Shown: one piece after another, positions 22,401 to 33,404 of the stretch
Layout: the number at the start of each line of letters is the position of its first letter
Numbering within the stretch: the stretch's first letter is position 1
Source: Agrostemma githago
Taxonomy: Eukaryota > Streptophyta > Magnoliopsida > Caryophyllales > Caryophyllaceae
Direction of reading: 5' to 3'
Assembly: GCA_958450325.1 (NCBI GenBank)
Contig: OY288257.1
Span: 31,452,771-31,516,770 of the forward strand
Length of the DNA: 64,000 nt
The notes under the pieces: model-generated
The model's database searches: none
The model's input: the letters and a program-made list of their open reading frames with translations, nothing else
Told to the model about the DNA's origin: nothing
Translations under genes and position numbers: made by a program

Positions 22401-25400
22401 GACAGGTACGATGTTCGCAACCCAATCTGGATACTCGGAGACTCGTATAAACCCAGCCTTGAATTGTTTGTCGACTTCTTCCTTGACTTTAAGGGACCAC
22501 TCGGGCCTCATGCGTCGGAGTTTCTGCTTAACCGGCTTGAACCCTTCCTTGATCGGTATATGGTGCTCGGCTATTTCACGGTCTATCCCCGGCATGTCCT
22601 TGTAGGACCATGCGAAGACGTCTTTGAATTCTTGAAGGAGATCAATGAATTGTTGTTTCTCCCCGGGATCTAGAGATAACCCTATCTTAAGCATCTGAGG
22701 TTCTAAGGTTGTTCCCACGTTGATGGATTCGGTTTCTTCGATTACCGGATTGCGGGATTCCCTCTGCTCTAGTTGCTCGATAAGATGTGGAGGTAAGGAT
22801 ACCTGTTCGTCGGGTTTCTCAATGTCATTGCAAAGAATATTTTGAAAATTTAGGAATTTTTAAAAATGAGACAAGTCGTAAGCAGAACGGTTGATATTAT
22901 TCATAAATTGAGAGAAAAGCTCGAAAAGAGCTGCCATCTGATCGCTAGTCAGTGGCGGGATAGGTAGGGTGCCCGAGACAGACCCCGAAGCACCAGGAAA
23001 AACTAAAGGGAGAGGGGAAGTTACAGGACCGACCCTAGCACCGTACTCACTAGACTCGATCTCAGACTCAGACTCAGACTCTGACTCTGACTCAGACTCA
23101 GATTCTGGCATTTTTCCTTCCCCTGTGATTAGCTTGAAAGTCCTTCCTTGACTGTCAGTCCATTTGACAGTCTTTCTCCAGGCTCTCTTACCTGTCCCAG
23201 ATCCAACATCTGAGATCAGTTTGGATGGATCGAAGGTGCGGCTGCGGAGAATGAGGCTGACTATAGCCCCAGCGCGGGCTCAGCATTCTTAGCATCTTCG
23301 GATTGGACAAGGGCGAAGATGTCGTCGGGTATGTAGTTGCAAACCTGGGCCAAGTGGGTCCCAGGGCGTGTGGTTGGAGGCCGATATAGGCCTGTTTGGA
23401 CGGACTCGAACACCGGTGTGACGAAGATGACTTTACCGGTTTCGGTTTGGCCCATATTTCCCGGGGTCAGGGTGTAGCCCAGACCGGTTTGAACTCTCCC
23501 GTTGTCAAGGACTTCAAGTATTTTTCCTGCAGGGAGATCGGGCCTCGATGTGACCCCTGGTAGGAAGCCCAGATTTTGTAACATCCGGTCCATGTTAACA
23601 GTAAAGTAGGTCGGAAAAGGTATTCTTCTTCGACGGCCCCTATGAAGTCAAACCCCCAAAGATCGGTGCGGCCCGAGGTGTTGCAGTTGGCCACAGTCAT
23701 AGGCGTGGCTTCTAGAGTGATGACGGTATCGTGCAAAGGTAGCTTGATCTTCCGATGCAGAGTAGAGGACACAGCCCTGGTCGAGTGGATCCAGGGTCTT
23801 CCTAGAAGAAGGTTAAAGGAAGAGGTCACGTCAATCACTTGAAACTCCAGCTCTTTCTCTATTGGGCCTGTTATGATATTGAGTTTTACGGCCCCGGCTA
23901 CGGACTTTGGACTCCCGTCGAAAGCCTGGATAGTTTGGGTTGTAGGAAAGTAGTCGGCGTCGGTGATACCGAGGGCTTTGGCGGTCCTTAAGGGAAGGAC
24001 GTTGACTGCGGACCCATCGTCAATAAGGGTCATGGGCAGATATTTTCCACGGCAGATTACCGTGATGTAGAGAGCCATGTTGTGGGCTGGCCCAAATGAC
24101 GGCAGATCAGCATTGGAGAAGGTGATGAGCGGGCCTTCTTCTTTTGCTTTCCCTTTTAGGTGAGGCAGAACCGTGGCTACCATTTCAGCTGGAGTAGCCA
24201 TAGAGTCAATCTTGACTTGATCGAGGGCCTTAGTGAGTGCCTCTCGATGTTCCTGAGATCTAACTAGGAGTTGCCATATAGAGAGGTCAACTCGAGTCTT
24301 GCTCAGCTGCTTTACCAGAGCCTTTTCAGTAGTTGGCGGCTCTTCCGGGACAACCTCCGTTTTGGGCGGTGGTTCGGTGATGATGAGGGCATGACTGTTG
24401 GTTAAGGCTTTGGACTTAACCTTCCGGATCTCCTCGGATGTGATAGGGACTGCTTCTCCCTTAGTGAGATAGACGTCGTCTTCATCGTCACACCAGATCC
24501 CGTTGATTTGTGGGGTAAACGAGGAAATGAGATGTGAGCAGTCTATGACCTCTCCGGGGAAGATAGCGTGAGTGGCCAACGGGTTGTCTTTGTTGTTGGG
24601 CTTACCTCCGGGTAAAGGGATTTTCCCGCTTTCGATGAGATCCTGGATAAGATGCTTTAGTTTCCAGCATTTCTCGGTATCGTGTCCCTTACCCTGATGG
24701 TATTTGCAGTAGGCTTGAGCATCGTAGAATTTGGAGCGACGTTCAACTGGAGGATCAGGTGTTGGGCCTATCGGGGCGATGAGGCCTTTTGATGAAAGCC
24801 TTTGTAAGGCATTCGCATAGGTAGTACCTATGTCGGTGAATACTCGGGGTGGCGTATTCTTCTTGGACGGGTTATCAAGTAGATTTACCTCGTCAAAAAT
24901 GCTACGAGTGGCAGCGGTGGATGTGGGCTTGCTTGTTGATGAGCTGGCCCCTTGGTATCCTTTGGTGGAGGCCTTAGTAAGGCTTTCCATCCTTAGATCA
25001 TCCTCGATTCTCGTTCCCGTTTCGGTTAGGACCGCGAAGCTAGGTATGGTAGCGTACCGGAGATGGATCCGGTAGGTGGGCAGGAGATTCTTGACAAAAG
25101 CTTCAACTAGGACTTTTTCACTGGGCTTATCGACTAGTTTGACACTTTCAGCCCTCCAGCGTTGAAGGTACTTTGTAAACCCTTCCTTTGGTTCCTGGGC
25201 CATTACTTCCAGGGTGCGCATCGTGGTTTGGATCTCCGTATGGTCGGCGTAGTTCCGGGCGAATTTCGTTGCTACGTCGTCCCAAGTCTTGTATTTCTTG
25301 GAATCGAGCCTATAGAACCAGGCTCTCGGGTGCTTCTCTAGCGAGGAGGCAAACAGATGCTTGAACATGTCTGACTTGACTCCTTTTAGGGCCATGAACT

Positions 25401-25746
25401 CTTTGAAGGCCCGGATATGTAATACCGGGTCTTCTGTTCCGTCGAACATCGGGAGGCCCGTCAAATTGAGATTGGCGGGCAATTGGTCGGTCAGGGGAGA
25501 GTAGGTTCGAGCATTCTCCGTATGGATCGAGTTGTGGGTCAACAAATGGACCTGCTCTTGCAATTTGAGGACTGCGCTAGTCAATTCGGCTAATGGCCCA
25601 TGAGCTTCATCTCCGTCCTTGGGCTTGTCCTGTTCGATGGCGCTAACCCGGGTAACAATGGCGATCTGATCACCCCTAATTCGGTCAAGTTGCTCTTGGA
25701 TCTTGGCCAACGAAGTGCTCAGTTGATCAATAGCGTCCTTAGTCAT
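19470..25746 (-). pseudogene. gag-pol polyprotein gene of Tat element C
   Basis: One ancestral frame from ATG at 25746. In order: coiled-coil-like N-terminus, Gag capsid (LPMFDGTEDP... to about 25000), CCHC-like CKYHQGKGHDTEKC (about 24700), protease LIDDGSAVNVLP (about 24020), Ser-Glu linker (23058-23108), RT with YVDDMIVKSK (about 22065), RNase H (about 21690-21290), second archaeal-type RNase H starting LYFDGASNFRGFG (about 21200-20830), and integrase (HHCC about 20540-20400, WGIDIIG about 20310, DHGTHF about 20120, NGAVEAAN about 20020). The product would make capsid, mature the proteins, copy RNA and integrate cDNA. Damage: a 1-bp deletion near 23612, a roughly 46-bp deletion at about 23263, TAA at 22860 and TGA at 22188. 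The 3' ORF 19470-22166 (898 codons) is intact. The dual RNase H identifies the Tat lineage. Confidence 0.93.
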
Positions 25747-26805
25747 GGTTCGGGTGTGAGGTGGCCTGTCTGTAAGAACACCGTGTAATCAGAATCGGAC
25801 CCAGATCGAAAGGTACATCCCGAGAAAAATGACTAGACTTGGAAACGGACTAAAAACCGACTCCTAGACGGGTGACTCATGGACGGTGGGCTTTCTTTAG
25901 GATTTCGGCATAGTGGGTTTAGTCCCGTTCGAAGAAAGGCCTACGTGTGAGCTAATCCCCAGACTTTGGACTCGATTGTGTAGGTGGGCTTCCCTTGGTA
26001 GGAGTTTGTCCTACGTAGGTGGGCCGTGCCTTGACTAGTAAGGCGGACTTGGGATGGGGTGGAAACCCGTGATGTAAGATCGACGGAGTTTCGACGCTAT
26101 AGACTCTTACTACTTATGACGAGACCCGACACTGCTAAGTATGGGAAGTCCTAAGAAGAAGAGGGTTTGAAAAGAGGATTTGAATTTTGAAAACCGAGCA
26201 AAGTCGGGTTGGACGGCCCGATCTTTTTTGAAAATCGGAAAAAAGGTTTATCGGGTCGAGATTTTGAATTTTTGAAAAGGTTTGGACAGCATACCGGCTA
26301 AAAATAGGCTATTTTGAGTCAAAATCATAAGTCCTAAATTTGGCAGCTTTCCGGGTTTGAAAAATGGATGGTTTTCGAAAAAAAGGTGCAAGTTTTTTTT
26401 TGAAAACACGGTTTTTTTTTTGAAAAAAAGGATGAGACACGGACCAAGTAGCATGTTGTCACGGAAACAGTATAACGACGCTATGTATGCTCTTAGTCTA
26501 AGTCTCGGTCGGTCTAATAGGGTCTATACCAACAACGATGGCTCTCTCGTACTGAGGACGGACTCCCTAAGCCGAGTGGGTCTTAGGACATGCCGCAAAA
26601 CCTAAACGAGTTCCACCATCGATGTCTTTAGTGGGTCCAAGTGGGAACGCACTGTGGTATAGTGGGACGTCGGTCACAAGTAACCGGCCCGGGAAAGATT
26701 GGGTTATGCATGGCCCATTGAACTAAAACGTGTACATTACTATTCGAACGATTTCTTTTCGAGTCTCACCCTAGGGATGCCGATGGTAAGTGACTCATCA
26801 GTTGA
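25747..26805 (-). other. Untranslated leader of element C
   Basis: About 1.06 kb between primer site and gag ATG with no gene on the minus strand. It is conserved with the leader of A (29997-31053), apart from variable homopolymer runs near 26380-26435. Packaging or dimerisation signals would be expected here but none is identified. Confidence 0.6.
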
Positions 26806-26823
26806 TCCCCAGCGGAGTCGCCA
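26806..26823 (-). other. Primer-binding site, tRNA-Arg, element C
   Basis: Minus-strand TGGCGACTCCGCTGGGGA, three bases from the 5' LTR. It complements the 3' end of a plant tRNA-Arg (...CCCCAGCGGAGTCGCCA). tRNA-Arg priming fits Tat/Ogre-type elements. Confidence 0.85.
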
Positions 26824-26826
26824 AAT

Positions 26827-29135
26827 TGTGGACATGACATAGGTCCACCCCGACGCGGCCACGCGCGGGTTTGGGGAGGCGAATGAATCTCCATATGAGA
26901 TGGTCAAATTGAAATTTAAATCGAAGTAGGAGTCGCCACCGAATTTTGTGGTTATTCGGAACCGTTCGAGCCCACTCTATGTCGTAGTGGGCCGTATACG
27001 AAATACGGCCCATTTCCGATGTCAGAGTTTATTGGGCTCGTCCCTTTGCATATCGATACCGATGCCGACTGGGCGGTTAATCGTATATTGAATGACTCTC
27101 GTAGCCAATGGATTCGGACATCCGGAAACCACGGTTCTGAGTAAAGGGTGAGGGTACGTGTTGGGAAGTTCACTAAGAACACCCAACCCCGCCCGCACTT
27201 AGCGGCCTTTACTAAGATATCGTTCGTTTTTGGTGTACACGGGTTAGTTCGACGGTTGAATGATATGCAAACATTATTTTCCTAAGCATGTGAGAAAAAT
27301 AACGTGGGTTGCTAAGTCGTTTAATGCATGTTTAAACTAATAACGTCAAAGTTATTTTAGCATGTGAATTCGTTTTAGTCTAATAAAACGATTAAAACAA
27401 ATAAAAAGCTACAAACACGAGAAAACGAGTTAGTAACGGTGAATAAATCGAATAAAGATGTAAATAAAAATATGCATGACTTGAAAAAAGTTTTAATGAC
27501 ACGTGATTGATTAACACGTGTTGACCGAGGTCGAAAAAAAGTATTTATTAAAATATGTCGCGAAAGTCGCATTTTAATATAAAGTTCGAAAAGAATTAAA
27601 AATAGAAAAGCGAAGAAAAGAAAAAAAAAAAAGGGACTCGGCCGAGCAGGCTGCCGCGCGAGTCGCCTGACAGGCGCGCGACTCGCGTGGCAGTCTGTCC
27701 GGGTTTTTTATTTTGTCGAAAACCGTCAATTTTTATAAATCGCGTAAAAATATGAATTAATTTATACTCGATTTATATTTTCGATATTCGTCGTATTCGA
27801 TATTCGATTATGAAATTGATATCGAATAGTCAGAATGATTTTATAAAAAGTTTTGAGAAAACTTGTTTTTTGAACGAAAATTGAAAAAAGAATTTTGAAC
27901 GAAAAAAGATGTTAATTTTCTCCGCGTTAAAAATCATCGAATTTTGTTAAAAAAAGGTAATGATTTTATTAGCATCAACGAAAATCGATTTAATTTAGTT
28001 CTTGTAGGTACGATATTCGATTAGAGAATCGGTATCGTATTTTAAGAACGTTATAAAAAAAAGTTTTTATCATCGAAAATATATAAAATTATGATGCGAC
28101 AAACGACCCATATTAATAATGCGAAACGTTCGATGAAAAAAAAAAAAAAAAAAAGACGGACGAAAAAAGAAAAGGAAGACGTGAGAGAGAGAAAGAAAAA
28201 GGAGAAGAATCGGGTTTGATTTACACCCTCAACCTACATGCTTTGCGTTCTCGGTATAAGGCTCGTCGGACGGTGGCTTAGGCACGGGAGCGTCGAGATG
28301 ATGCGGGTGAGTTAAGGTGTCGGTTTTTGGAGCGTTTTTGTGTGCGTGTGTGTGTGAGGCGTGGGTTTGGCCGGGTGACGGGACGGATTCGTAACGGTTT
28401 TTGGACACTATTTCGGTATTCCTTCGGATGTGGATTTCGAGATTGTTTTTGCTATAATAATCATGTATGAGTTGCTGAAATATTGTGTATCAAAGCTGTT
28501 TTTTTTGTGTCGGATATAAGGTCCTATTTATAGGAATCGAGGTGGTCTTGTTTGTGTGACAAGAAACACCGGTTTGGATAGGAAATACGAGAGTTTGTAA
28601 GGGAATAAACTTCTCGTTTCTTGATGAAGAAGCCAAAAATCTCGGCTGGTGGGGAGGTATTTCGGCTGTCCTGGGGTATCTCGGCCGAGTATTTTGATGC
28701 TCGGTCGATGTCTGATTCGGTTTCCGGATAGAATTCCTACTTGAGATCGAATTCTATCCTTAAACGGATTTGTTTAATATTATTTGAAAGCTGATTTTGT
28801 GGTGTTTGAGTCCGAATCAGCCGTGTAGTGTCACGGCCAGCTCGTGTGACTCGGGAAAAAATATCTTTGACCGGGTTTGACTCGGTCGCTAAAAGATGGT
28901 TTTACCCCCGGTGTCGGAATCGACCCAAATTAGTCTCATTTGACTCGAAACGACCCAGTGGGCCTGGATTTGAGGTCCGTTTTGTGAGATTTGTACTCCC
29001 TAATAAGCCTAAACCAAATGTCCATGATTTCGAGCCCATATCCGAGCCCATTAAAGCACGTTTGCGTCCTATCATCATCGGGTGTTTGGTGGGACCTACT
29101 ATAGACACCTGGCGGTCAAAATGTGGGTGTCTACA
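26827..29135 (-). repeat. 5' LTR of element C
   Basis: 2309 bp, partner of 14260-16539. On the minus strand it starts TGTAGACACC at 29135 and ends GTCCACA at 26827. The TATA-like box on the minus strand is at 28525-28532 (TATAAATA). It contains the GC-rich hairpin at 27656-27688. It is followed on the right by the CTCTT target duplication and the remainder of the B LTR. Confidence 0.93.
28525..28532 (-). promoter_or_regulatory. TATA-like box in 5' LTR of element C
   Basis: Minus-strand TATAAATA within CCTATAAATAGGACC. It would drive the genomic transcript leftward through gag-pol. The same box is kept in the LTR of A (about 32804-32813). Confidence 0.6.
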
Positions 29136-29725
29136 CTCTTGTTTGATGCACATCACATGTTTGTTGAAATGCTTGATTACTAAGTAGTTGCAAATGCTTG
29201 TTTTTCTTGCCTTTCTCTTGTGGGTGTTAGTTTGTTTGTGGGTTCGGTTCCCTCACTAAGTTGCGAGAGCCCGGCGAGGACGACCCCTAGGTCGGTCTAA
29301 GTAGCGAGAGCCCGGATTCGACCTAGGCCACCATAGCGCGCTAGAACCCCGTTTGTCATGTGTGTCGCCGAGATGGGTTTTAGGTGAAACCTCTAGGTCG
29401 GTCTAAGTTGCGAGAGCCCGGACTATACCTAGATTACCCTACTACCTCCTTCGCTCTAGTTCTCCCTTGACCATTCCGTTACCCCTTTGACCCCGACCTA
29501 ATCCTAGCCTGTCCTTCTTTTTTTGTTCTTCTTAGTCATAGTCTAGCCTTCTCCCCTTCTTATCATTCACTAGTTTAGCTCGTTGACTTCGTCTCGTATT
29601 TAGGCGACCTTAGTCTAGGCTTTACATTACCGTCCCCGTGGATTCGACCCGACTTGCCCTATCTACCGTAGGAATAGCCGGTTATATTATTGACGGTTGG
29701 GATTCGCGACAAATCCCTATCATCA
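29136..29725 (+). repeat. 3' LTR of element B, second part
   Basis: Starts with the duplicated CTCTT and continues GTTTGATGCACATC exactly where 14259 left off, ending CCCTATCATCA at 29725. The following CAGGA (29726-29730) is the target duplication of B. It corresponds to about 8003-8587 of the 5' LTR. Confidence 0.93.
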
Positions 29726-29730
29726 CAGGA

Positions 29731-29996
29731 AGTTGGTCGGTCAGGAAAGAATAGGTTCGAGCATTCTCCGTATGGATTGAGTTGTGGGTCGACAAATGGA
29801 CCTGCTCTTGCAGTTTGAGGACTGCGCTAGTCAATTCGGCTAATGGGCCCTTAGTTTCGTCTTCAACACTCGGCTTATCCTGCTCTATGGCGCTAACCCG
29901 GGTGACGATGGCGATCTGGTCGCCCCTAATTCGGTCGAGTTGTTCTTGGATCTTGGCCAACGAGGTGTTCAATGCGTCTATGGCTTGTTGAGTCAT
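29731..29996 (-). pseudogene. gag N-terminus of element A
   Basis: ATG at 29996. It reads MTQQAIDALNTSLAKIQEQL and continues with a heptad-rich, probably coiled-coil segment to TDQLP, then is cut by element B. The next residues (NLNLTGLPMFDG) are encoded at 6954 leftward. Close to the start of the element C polyprotein (MTKDAIDQLSTSLAKIQEQL). It belongs to the same broken gene as 905-6959. Confidence 0.9.
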
Positions 29997-31053
29997 GGTT
30001 CGGGTGTAAGGTGGCCTGTCTGTAAGAACACCGTGTAATCAGAATCGGACCCAGATCGAAAGGTGCATCCCGAGCAAGAAGAAGAAACGACTAGACTCGG
30101 AAAAGGACTAAAAACGACTCCTAGACGGGTGACTCATGGACGGTGGGCTTTCTTTAGGATTTCGGCAAAATGGGCCTAGTCCTGTGTGAAGAAAGACCTA
30201 CGTGTGAGCTATTCCCTAGACTTTGGACTCGATTGTGTAAGTGGGCTTCCCTTTGTAGGAGTTTGTCCTACGCAGGTGGGCCGTGCCTTGACTAATAAGG
30301 CGGACTTAGGATGGGGTGGAAACCCGTGATGTAAGATCGACGGAGTTTCGATGCTATAGACTCTTACTACTTATGACAAGACCCGACACTGCTAAATACG
30401 GGAAGTCCTAAGAAGAAAGTTTTGAAAAGAGGATTTGAAATTGAAAAGCCCGAGCAAAGTCGGGTTGGAAGGCCCGATTTTTTTTTGAAAATCGAAAAAA
30501 AGGTTTATCGGGCCGAGTTTTGAATTTTTTTGAAAAGTTTGGACAGCATACCGGCTAGAAAATAGGCTATTTTGAGTCAAAATCATAAGTCCTAAATTCG
30601 GCAGCTTTCCGGGTTTTGAAAAAAATGGATGGTTTTCGAAAAAGATGCAAGTTTTTGAAAACGACGATTTTTGAAAAGATGAGACACGGACCAAGTAGCA
30701 CGTAGTCACGGAAACAGTATAACGACACCATGTATGCTCCTAGTCTAAGTCTCGGTCGGTCTAATAGGGTCTATACCAACGACGATAGCTTTCTCGCAAA
30801 TCAGGACGGTCTTCCTAAGCCGAGTTGGTCTTAGAACCTGCCGTAAAACCCATGCGAGTTCCGCCATCAAAGTCTTTAGTGGGTCCAAGTAGGAACGTAC
30901 CGTGGTATAGTGGGACGTCGGTCACAAGTAACCGGCCCGGGAAAGAATGGGTTATGCATGAACCATTGAACTAAAACGTGTACATTACTATTCGAACGAT
31001 TTCTTTTCGAGTCTCACCCTAGGGATGCCGATGGTAAGTGACTCATCAGTTGA
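29997..31053 (-). other. Untranslated leader of element A
   Basis: Alignable throughout with 25747-26805 of element C, with more substitutions. No gene is seen. Confidence 0.6.
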
Positions 31054-31071
31054 TCCCCAGCGGAGTCGCCA
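31054..31071 (-). other. Primer-binding site, tRNA-Arg, element A
   Basis: Same 18-base tRNA-Arg complement as in C, separated from the LTR by three bases (31072-31074). Confidence 0.85.
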
Positions 31072-31074
31072 AAT

Positions 31075-33404
31075 TGTGGACATGACATAGGTCCACCCCG
31101 ACGCGGCCACGCGCGGGTTTGGGGAGGCGAATGAATCTCCATATGAGATGGTCAAATTGAAATTTAAATCGAAGTAGGAGTCGCCACCAAATTTTGTGGT
31201 TATTCGGAACCATTCGAGCCCACTCTATGTCGTAGTGGGCCGTATACAAAATACGGCCCATTTCCGATGTCAGAGTTTATTGGGCTCGTCCCTTTGCATT
31301 ACGATACCGATACCGACATTATCGGATATCGTGTATTGAATGACTCTCGTTGGCAATGGATTCGGACATCCGGAAACCATGGTTCTGAGTAAGGGATGAG
31401 GGTACGTGTTGGGAAGTTCACTAAGAACACCCAACCCCGCCCGCACTTAGCGGCCTTTACTAGGATATCGTTCGTTTTTGGTGTACACGGGTTAGTTCGA
31501 CGGTTGAATGATATGCAAACATTATTTTCCTAAGCATGTGAGAAAAATAAATAAATGGGTTGCTAAGTCGTTTAATGCATGTTAAACTAATAACGTCAAA
31601 GTTATTTTAGCATGTGAGTTCGTTTTAGTCTAATAAAACGATAAAAACAAATAAATAGCTACAAACACGAGAAAACGAGTTAGTAACGTTTAAATAAATC
31701 AAATAAAGACATAAATAATATGCATGACTCGAAAAAAGATTTAATGACACATGATGGATTAACACTTGTTGACCGAGGTCGAAAAAAGTATTTATTGAAA
31801 TATGTCGCGAAAGTCGCATTTTAATGTAAGGTTCGAAAAGAATTAAAAATAGAAAAGCGAAGAAACGAAAAAAAAAATAAAAAAAATAGAGAGAGACCGG
31901 CGGATCAGGCTGCCGCGCGGGTCGCTTGACACGCGCGCGACCCGCGTGGTGGCCTGCGGGTTTTTTTTTTATTTGTCGAAAAATCATTAATTTTTATAAA
32001 TCGCGTATAAATATGCATTAATTTATACTCGATTTATATTTTCGATATTCGTCGTATTCGATATTCGATTATGAAATCGATATCGAATAATCGGAATGTT
32101 TTAGAAAAAGTTTTAAAAAAAAGTTTGTTTTGAACGAAAAAGTTAAAAAAAGAATTTTGAACGAAAAAGATGTTAATTCTCTCCGCGTTTAAAATCATCG
32201 AATTTTGTTTTTAAAAAAAGATGTAATGATTTTGTTAGCATCAACGAGAATTAATTTAATTTAGTTCTTGTGGATACGATATTCGATTAGAGAATCGGTA
32301 TCGTATTTTAAGAACGTTATATGAAAAATAGTTTTATAGTATCGATTATTAGAAATAAATAAAAATATGTGACGAACGACCTATATTAATAATACGAAAC
32401 AACCGACGACCCGTAAAAAAGTGACGGGCGAAAAAAGGAAAAAAAACGTGAGAGAGAGAGAGAGAGAAAGGAGAAAAATCGGGTTTGATTTACACCCTCA
32501 ACCTACATGCTTCGTTTTCTCGGTATAAGGCTCGTCGGACGGTGGCTTAGGCACGGGAGCGTCGAGATGATGTGGGAGAGTTAAGGTGTCGGTTTTTGGA
32601 TGTGTGATGGGACGATGGGTTCGGCCGGATGGGGGGTGGTTTCGTCGGTATTTCGAGGATACTTCGGGAATACGTCGGGATTTGGTTTGTATTGCTTTTT
32701 TTTGATATCGAGGATGATGGATGTATGTATTTCGGTTGCTGAAAAATTGTTGTGTGAAATCGTTGTTTTGAAGATCGTGTTTTTTGTGTTGACTATGAGG
32801 TCCTATTTATAGGAGTGGAGGTAACCTTGTTTGTGTGACAAGAAATACCGGTTTGGATAGGAAACACGAGAGTTCGAAAGGAATGTAAATTCCATTTCTT
32901 GGTGGAGAAGCCAAGTAACTCGGCTGGTTGGGGAGTGTTGGCCGAGTATTCGGCTGTCTTGGCCGAGTATTTGGAGCTCGGTCGGTGTCTGATTCGGTTT
33001 CCGGATAGAATTCCTACTTGAGATCGAATCCTATCCTTAAACGGATTTGTTTAATAATTTTTTTGAAGATGATTTTTGTAGTATTTGGGACCGGATCAGC
33101 CGTGTGAGGTGTCACGGCTGACTCGTGATATTTTTCGACCGGGTTTTGACTCGGTCGTAAAAAGACGGTTTTACCCCTGGTGCCGGAATCGACCCAAATT
33201 AGTCTCATTTGACTCGAAACAACCCACTGGGTCTGGATTTGAGGTTGGTTTTGTAATATTTGTACTCCGTAATAAGCCTAAACCAAATGTCCATGATTTC
33301 GAGCCCATATCCGAGTCCATTAAAGCATGTTTGCGTCCTATCATCATCGGGTGTTTGGTGGGACCTACTATAGACACCTGGCGTTCAAAATGTGGGTGTC
33401 TACA
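31075..33404 (-). repeat. 5' LTR of element A
   Basis: 2330 bp. It is clearly homologous to the C LTRs but noticeably diverged: many substitutions and indels, for example a rearranged stretch at 31300-31340 and a different central part at 32560-32760. That shows A is an older insertion or a different subfamily. The GC-rich hairpin is conserved with a compensatory change (31916-31946). TATA-like TATAAATAG on the minus strand is at about 32804-32813. Confidence 0.9.

Larger units (their letters stand above)
14260..29135 (-). mobile_element. Tat-type LTR retrotransposon C, complete, minus strand
   Basis: A full-length 14.9-kb element: 5' LTR 26827-29135, primer site 26806-26823, leader, gag-pol 25746-19470, opposite-strand spliced gene 17311-19128, polypurine tract 16540-16552, and 3' LTR 14260-16539. 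The ends are TG...CA in element orientation. The 5-bp duplication CTCTT lies at 14255-14259 and 29136-29140, and the empty site survives in the 5' LTR of B (GTTTCCTCTTGTTTGATG, about 8000). The two LTRs are nearly identical, so insertion is recent compared with A. Gag-pol still has two frame-breaking deletions and at least two stops, so this copy is not autonomous. Confidence 0.95.
6960..29725 (+). mobile_element. Athila-like LTR retrotransposon B, non-autonomous, split by element C
   Basis: Bounded by TG...CA ends and a 5-bp target duplication, CAGGA, at 6955-6959 and 29726-29730. The 5' LTR is 6960-8587 and the internal region is 8588-13217. The 3' LTR is 13218-14259 continued at 29141-29725, interrupted by element C. 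The internal region has a tRNA-Asp primer site, one 448-codon ORF, a long 3' noncoding part and a polypurine tract. There is no protease, RT, RNase H or integrase. The element is assigned to Athila from its primer site, the GTGTGGGGGAG purine tract and similarity to element D, which has an Athila-type gag and protease. Mobility would need proteins from a relative. Confidence 0.93.
29726..33404 (-). mobile_element. Tat-type LTR retrotransposon A, right (5') portion
   Basis: 5' half of the outer element: gag N-terminus (29731-29996), leader, primer site (31054-31071) and 5' LTR (31075-33404). 29726-29730 is the right-hand copy of the B target duplication. The base after the LTR is 33405; CTACT (33405-33409) would be the target duplication of A, but the other copy is outside the window. 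Confidence 0.92.

Noticed and set aside
26450..26640. Possible rDNA-like segment in the Tat leader (GGTCTAATAGGGTCTATACC and following)
   Set aside because: Only a loose impression. The same block in A varies freely and there is no extended rRNA secondary-structure core.
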